DNA of 7,010 nucleotides, taken from positions 1-7,010 of the forward strand of contig JAWLCV010000129.1 in NCBI GenBank assembly GCA_041686955.1, read 5' to 3'. Both the position numbers and the translations under genes were made by a program. The DNA is from UBA7803 sp041686955. Its GTDB lineage: Bacteria > Pseudomonadota > Gammaproteobacteria > Pseudomonadales > Azotimanducaceae. Below, piece by piece: positions 6,352 through 7,010 of the stretch (its first letter is position 1; every line of letters begins with the position of its first letter). The notes under the pieces are model-generated. The model searched no databases. It was not told where the DNA came from and saw only the letters and a list, made by a program, of their open reading frames with translations.

Positions 6352-6380
6352 TTCATTGTGTGACGCGCTGCCGGTAAAAT
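6352..6380 (+). promoter_or_regulatory. Candidate sigma70-type promoter for the lytic transglycosylase gene
   Basis: A -35-like TTCATT (6352..6357) and a -10-like TAAAAT (6375..6380, 5/6 match to TATAAT) are spaced by exactly 17 bp. A run of six T lies directly upstream (6345..6350). The stretch is clearly AT-richer than its surroundings. It sits after the previous operon's terminator and about 70 bp before the ATG of the next gene. Transcription would start near 6387, leaving a leader of about 65 nt. Confidence 0.55.
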
Positions 6381-6450
6381 TGTCCACCTAATTGGCGTCG
6401 TGGCCCTGAAGGCGCGGCACCGACAAGAAGAATGGGGGTTGGACAAGGTA

Positions 6451-7010
6451 ATGCACACGCGCCGACATTGGGAGCAGCTACCTTTCATCTTCAAGTTGCA
6501 GGCGGTGGCGCTGGTCGCCATCGCCATGGCCGTCGCCCTGGTGGTGAACGTTGCCGCCCCGCAGGGCTACGAGCGGGTGGCCTTCGCCATTCCGGCGCCA
6601 GAGGTGGTGAACGTGCCGTGGCAATCCGAGGTGGACGCCTTCGGGGAGAAAGTGAGCCAGGCATTCGGCCTGCACCGGAGCACCGCCAACGAGTTCGCGA
6701 GCTGGATCCTCGAAGCCTCCCGGCGTCAGGGGCTGGAACCCGAGCTGCTGGCCAGCCTGGTGCACACGGAGAGCACCTTCCGCAAGGACGCCCTCTCGTC
6801 CGTAGGCGCCATCGGGCCGGCCCAGGTGCGGCCCCACTTCTGGAGCGGATTCTGCGGAAGCTCCAATCTGCACGACCCGGCTGAAAACATCTACTGCGGC
6901 GCCCAGGTGCTCTCCCACCTGCGCGAGCGCTGCGGGGACGACCGCTGCGCCCTGGCCGCCTACAACATCGGCATGTACAGCGAGCGCGTCCAGGCCGCCC
7001 ACCGCTACGT
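6451..7010 (+). CDS. Membrane-anchored lytic transglycosylase (SLT domain), 3' partial
   Basis: An SLT-type lytic transglycosylase expected to cleave peptidoglycan glycan strands in the periplasm. The first 186 codons are present and the frame is open at the right edge. A short basic N-terminus (RRH) and a hydrophobic segment at about 14-36 (FKLQAVALVAIAMAVALVV) suggest a signal anchor or uncleaved signal peptide. The SLT domain starts near residue 85. It shows the catalytic Glu E107 in LVHTESTF, GAIGPAQV (119-126) in place of the common GLMQ, ENIYCGAQVL (145-154) and AAYNIG (169-174, matching the usual AYNAG). Four cysteines (C135, C149, C161, C166) lie inside the domain and could form disulfides in the periplasm. 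The ATG at 6451 is chosen because it places the hydrophobic segment at a normal distance, but its Shine-Dalgarno is weak (AAGG only 2 nt away). In-frame alternatives are a TTG at 6439 and a GTG at 6400. It is unrelated to the preceding operon. Confidence 0.82.
   Translation, partial: MHTRRHWEQLPFIFKLQAVALVAIAMAVALVVNVAAPQGYERVAFAIPAPEVVNVPWQSEVDAFGEKVSQAFGLHRSTANEFASWILEASRRQGLEPELLASLVHTESTFRKDALSSVGAIGPAQVRPHFWSGFCGSSNLHDPAENIYCGAQVLSHLRERCGDDRCALAAYNIGMYSERVQAAHRY

Noticed and set aside
6432..6884. Open frame starting at the ATG at 6432
   Set aside because: It is frame-shifted relative to the transglycosylase frame, which carries the catalytic HTES and AYNIG motifs. The product of the 6432 frame is Arg/Gly-rich without a domain.
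1..7010. CRISPR arrays, transposons, tRNA genes, phage or defence systems
   Set aside because: I saw no regularly spaced direct repeats, transposase motifs, terminal inverted repeats or tRNA-like folds. The coding content is explained by metabolic and cell-wall genes.

Overview
This window looks like an ordinary chromosomal stretch from a high-GC (roughly two-thirds GC) Gram-negative bacterium, most likely a proteobacterium. The signs are tightly packed genes, Shine-Dalgarno starts, and a membrane-anchored lytic transglycosylase of the periplasmic type. I see no insertion sequence, CRISPR array, phage gene, tRNA or rRNA. The lineage cannot be fixed from the sequence alone.

Layout, left to right. 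(1) The 3' part of a P-loop nucleotide/nucleoside kinase-like gene on + runs to 590. It converges with, and overlaps by 26 bp, (2) a two-gene minus-strand operon. That operon holds two different aminoglycoside-phosphotransferase-fold (APH) kinases, 2547..1501 and then 1479..565. (3) A 91 bp divergent intergenic region (2548..2638) separates it from (4) a four-gene plus-strand operon: a luciferase-like (LLM) flavin/F420 oxidoreductase (2639..3640), a crotonase-fold enoyl-CoA hydratase/isomerase homologue (3665..4501), a histidine phosphatase (4502..5188) and a second LLM oxidoreductase (5203..6222). The operon ends in a hairpin terminator near 6265..6296. (5) An AT-richer gap carries a plausible sigma70-type promoter. 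It leads to (6) a lytic transglycosylase gene that runs off the right edge.

The coherent unit is 565..6222. Two APH-fold kinases, one of the ACAD10/ACAD11 N-terminal type, face a crotonase, a histidine phosphatase and two LLM oxidoreductases across a shared promoter region. ACAD10/11-type kinases, and the related LvaA system of Pseudomonas, are known to phosphorylate hydroxyacyl-CoA intermediates. The best inference is therefore a catabolic module for an unusual acyl-CoA, possibly with a phosphorylated intermediate, rather than antibiotic resistance. The substrate is unknown. The crotonase has an atypical active site: the second catalytic Glu is replaced and a PPDN motif follows. The flanking P-loop and transglycosylase genes look unrelated to this module.

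One caution on reading frames: several very long open frames lie antisense or frame-shifted to the real genes, including one of 850 codons on minus. They are treated here as high-GC shadows.
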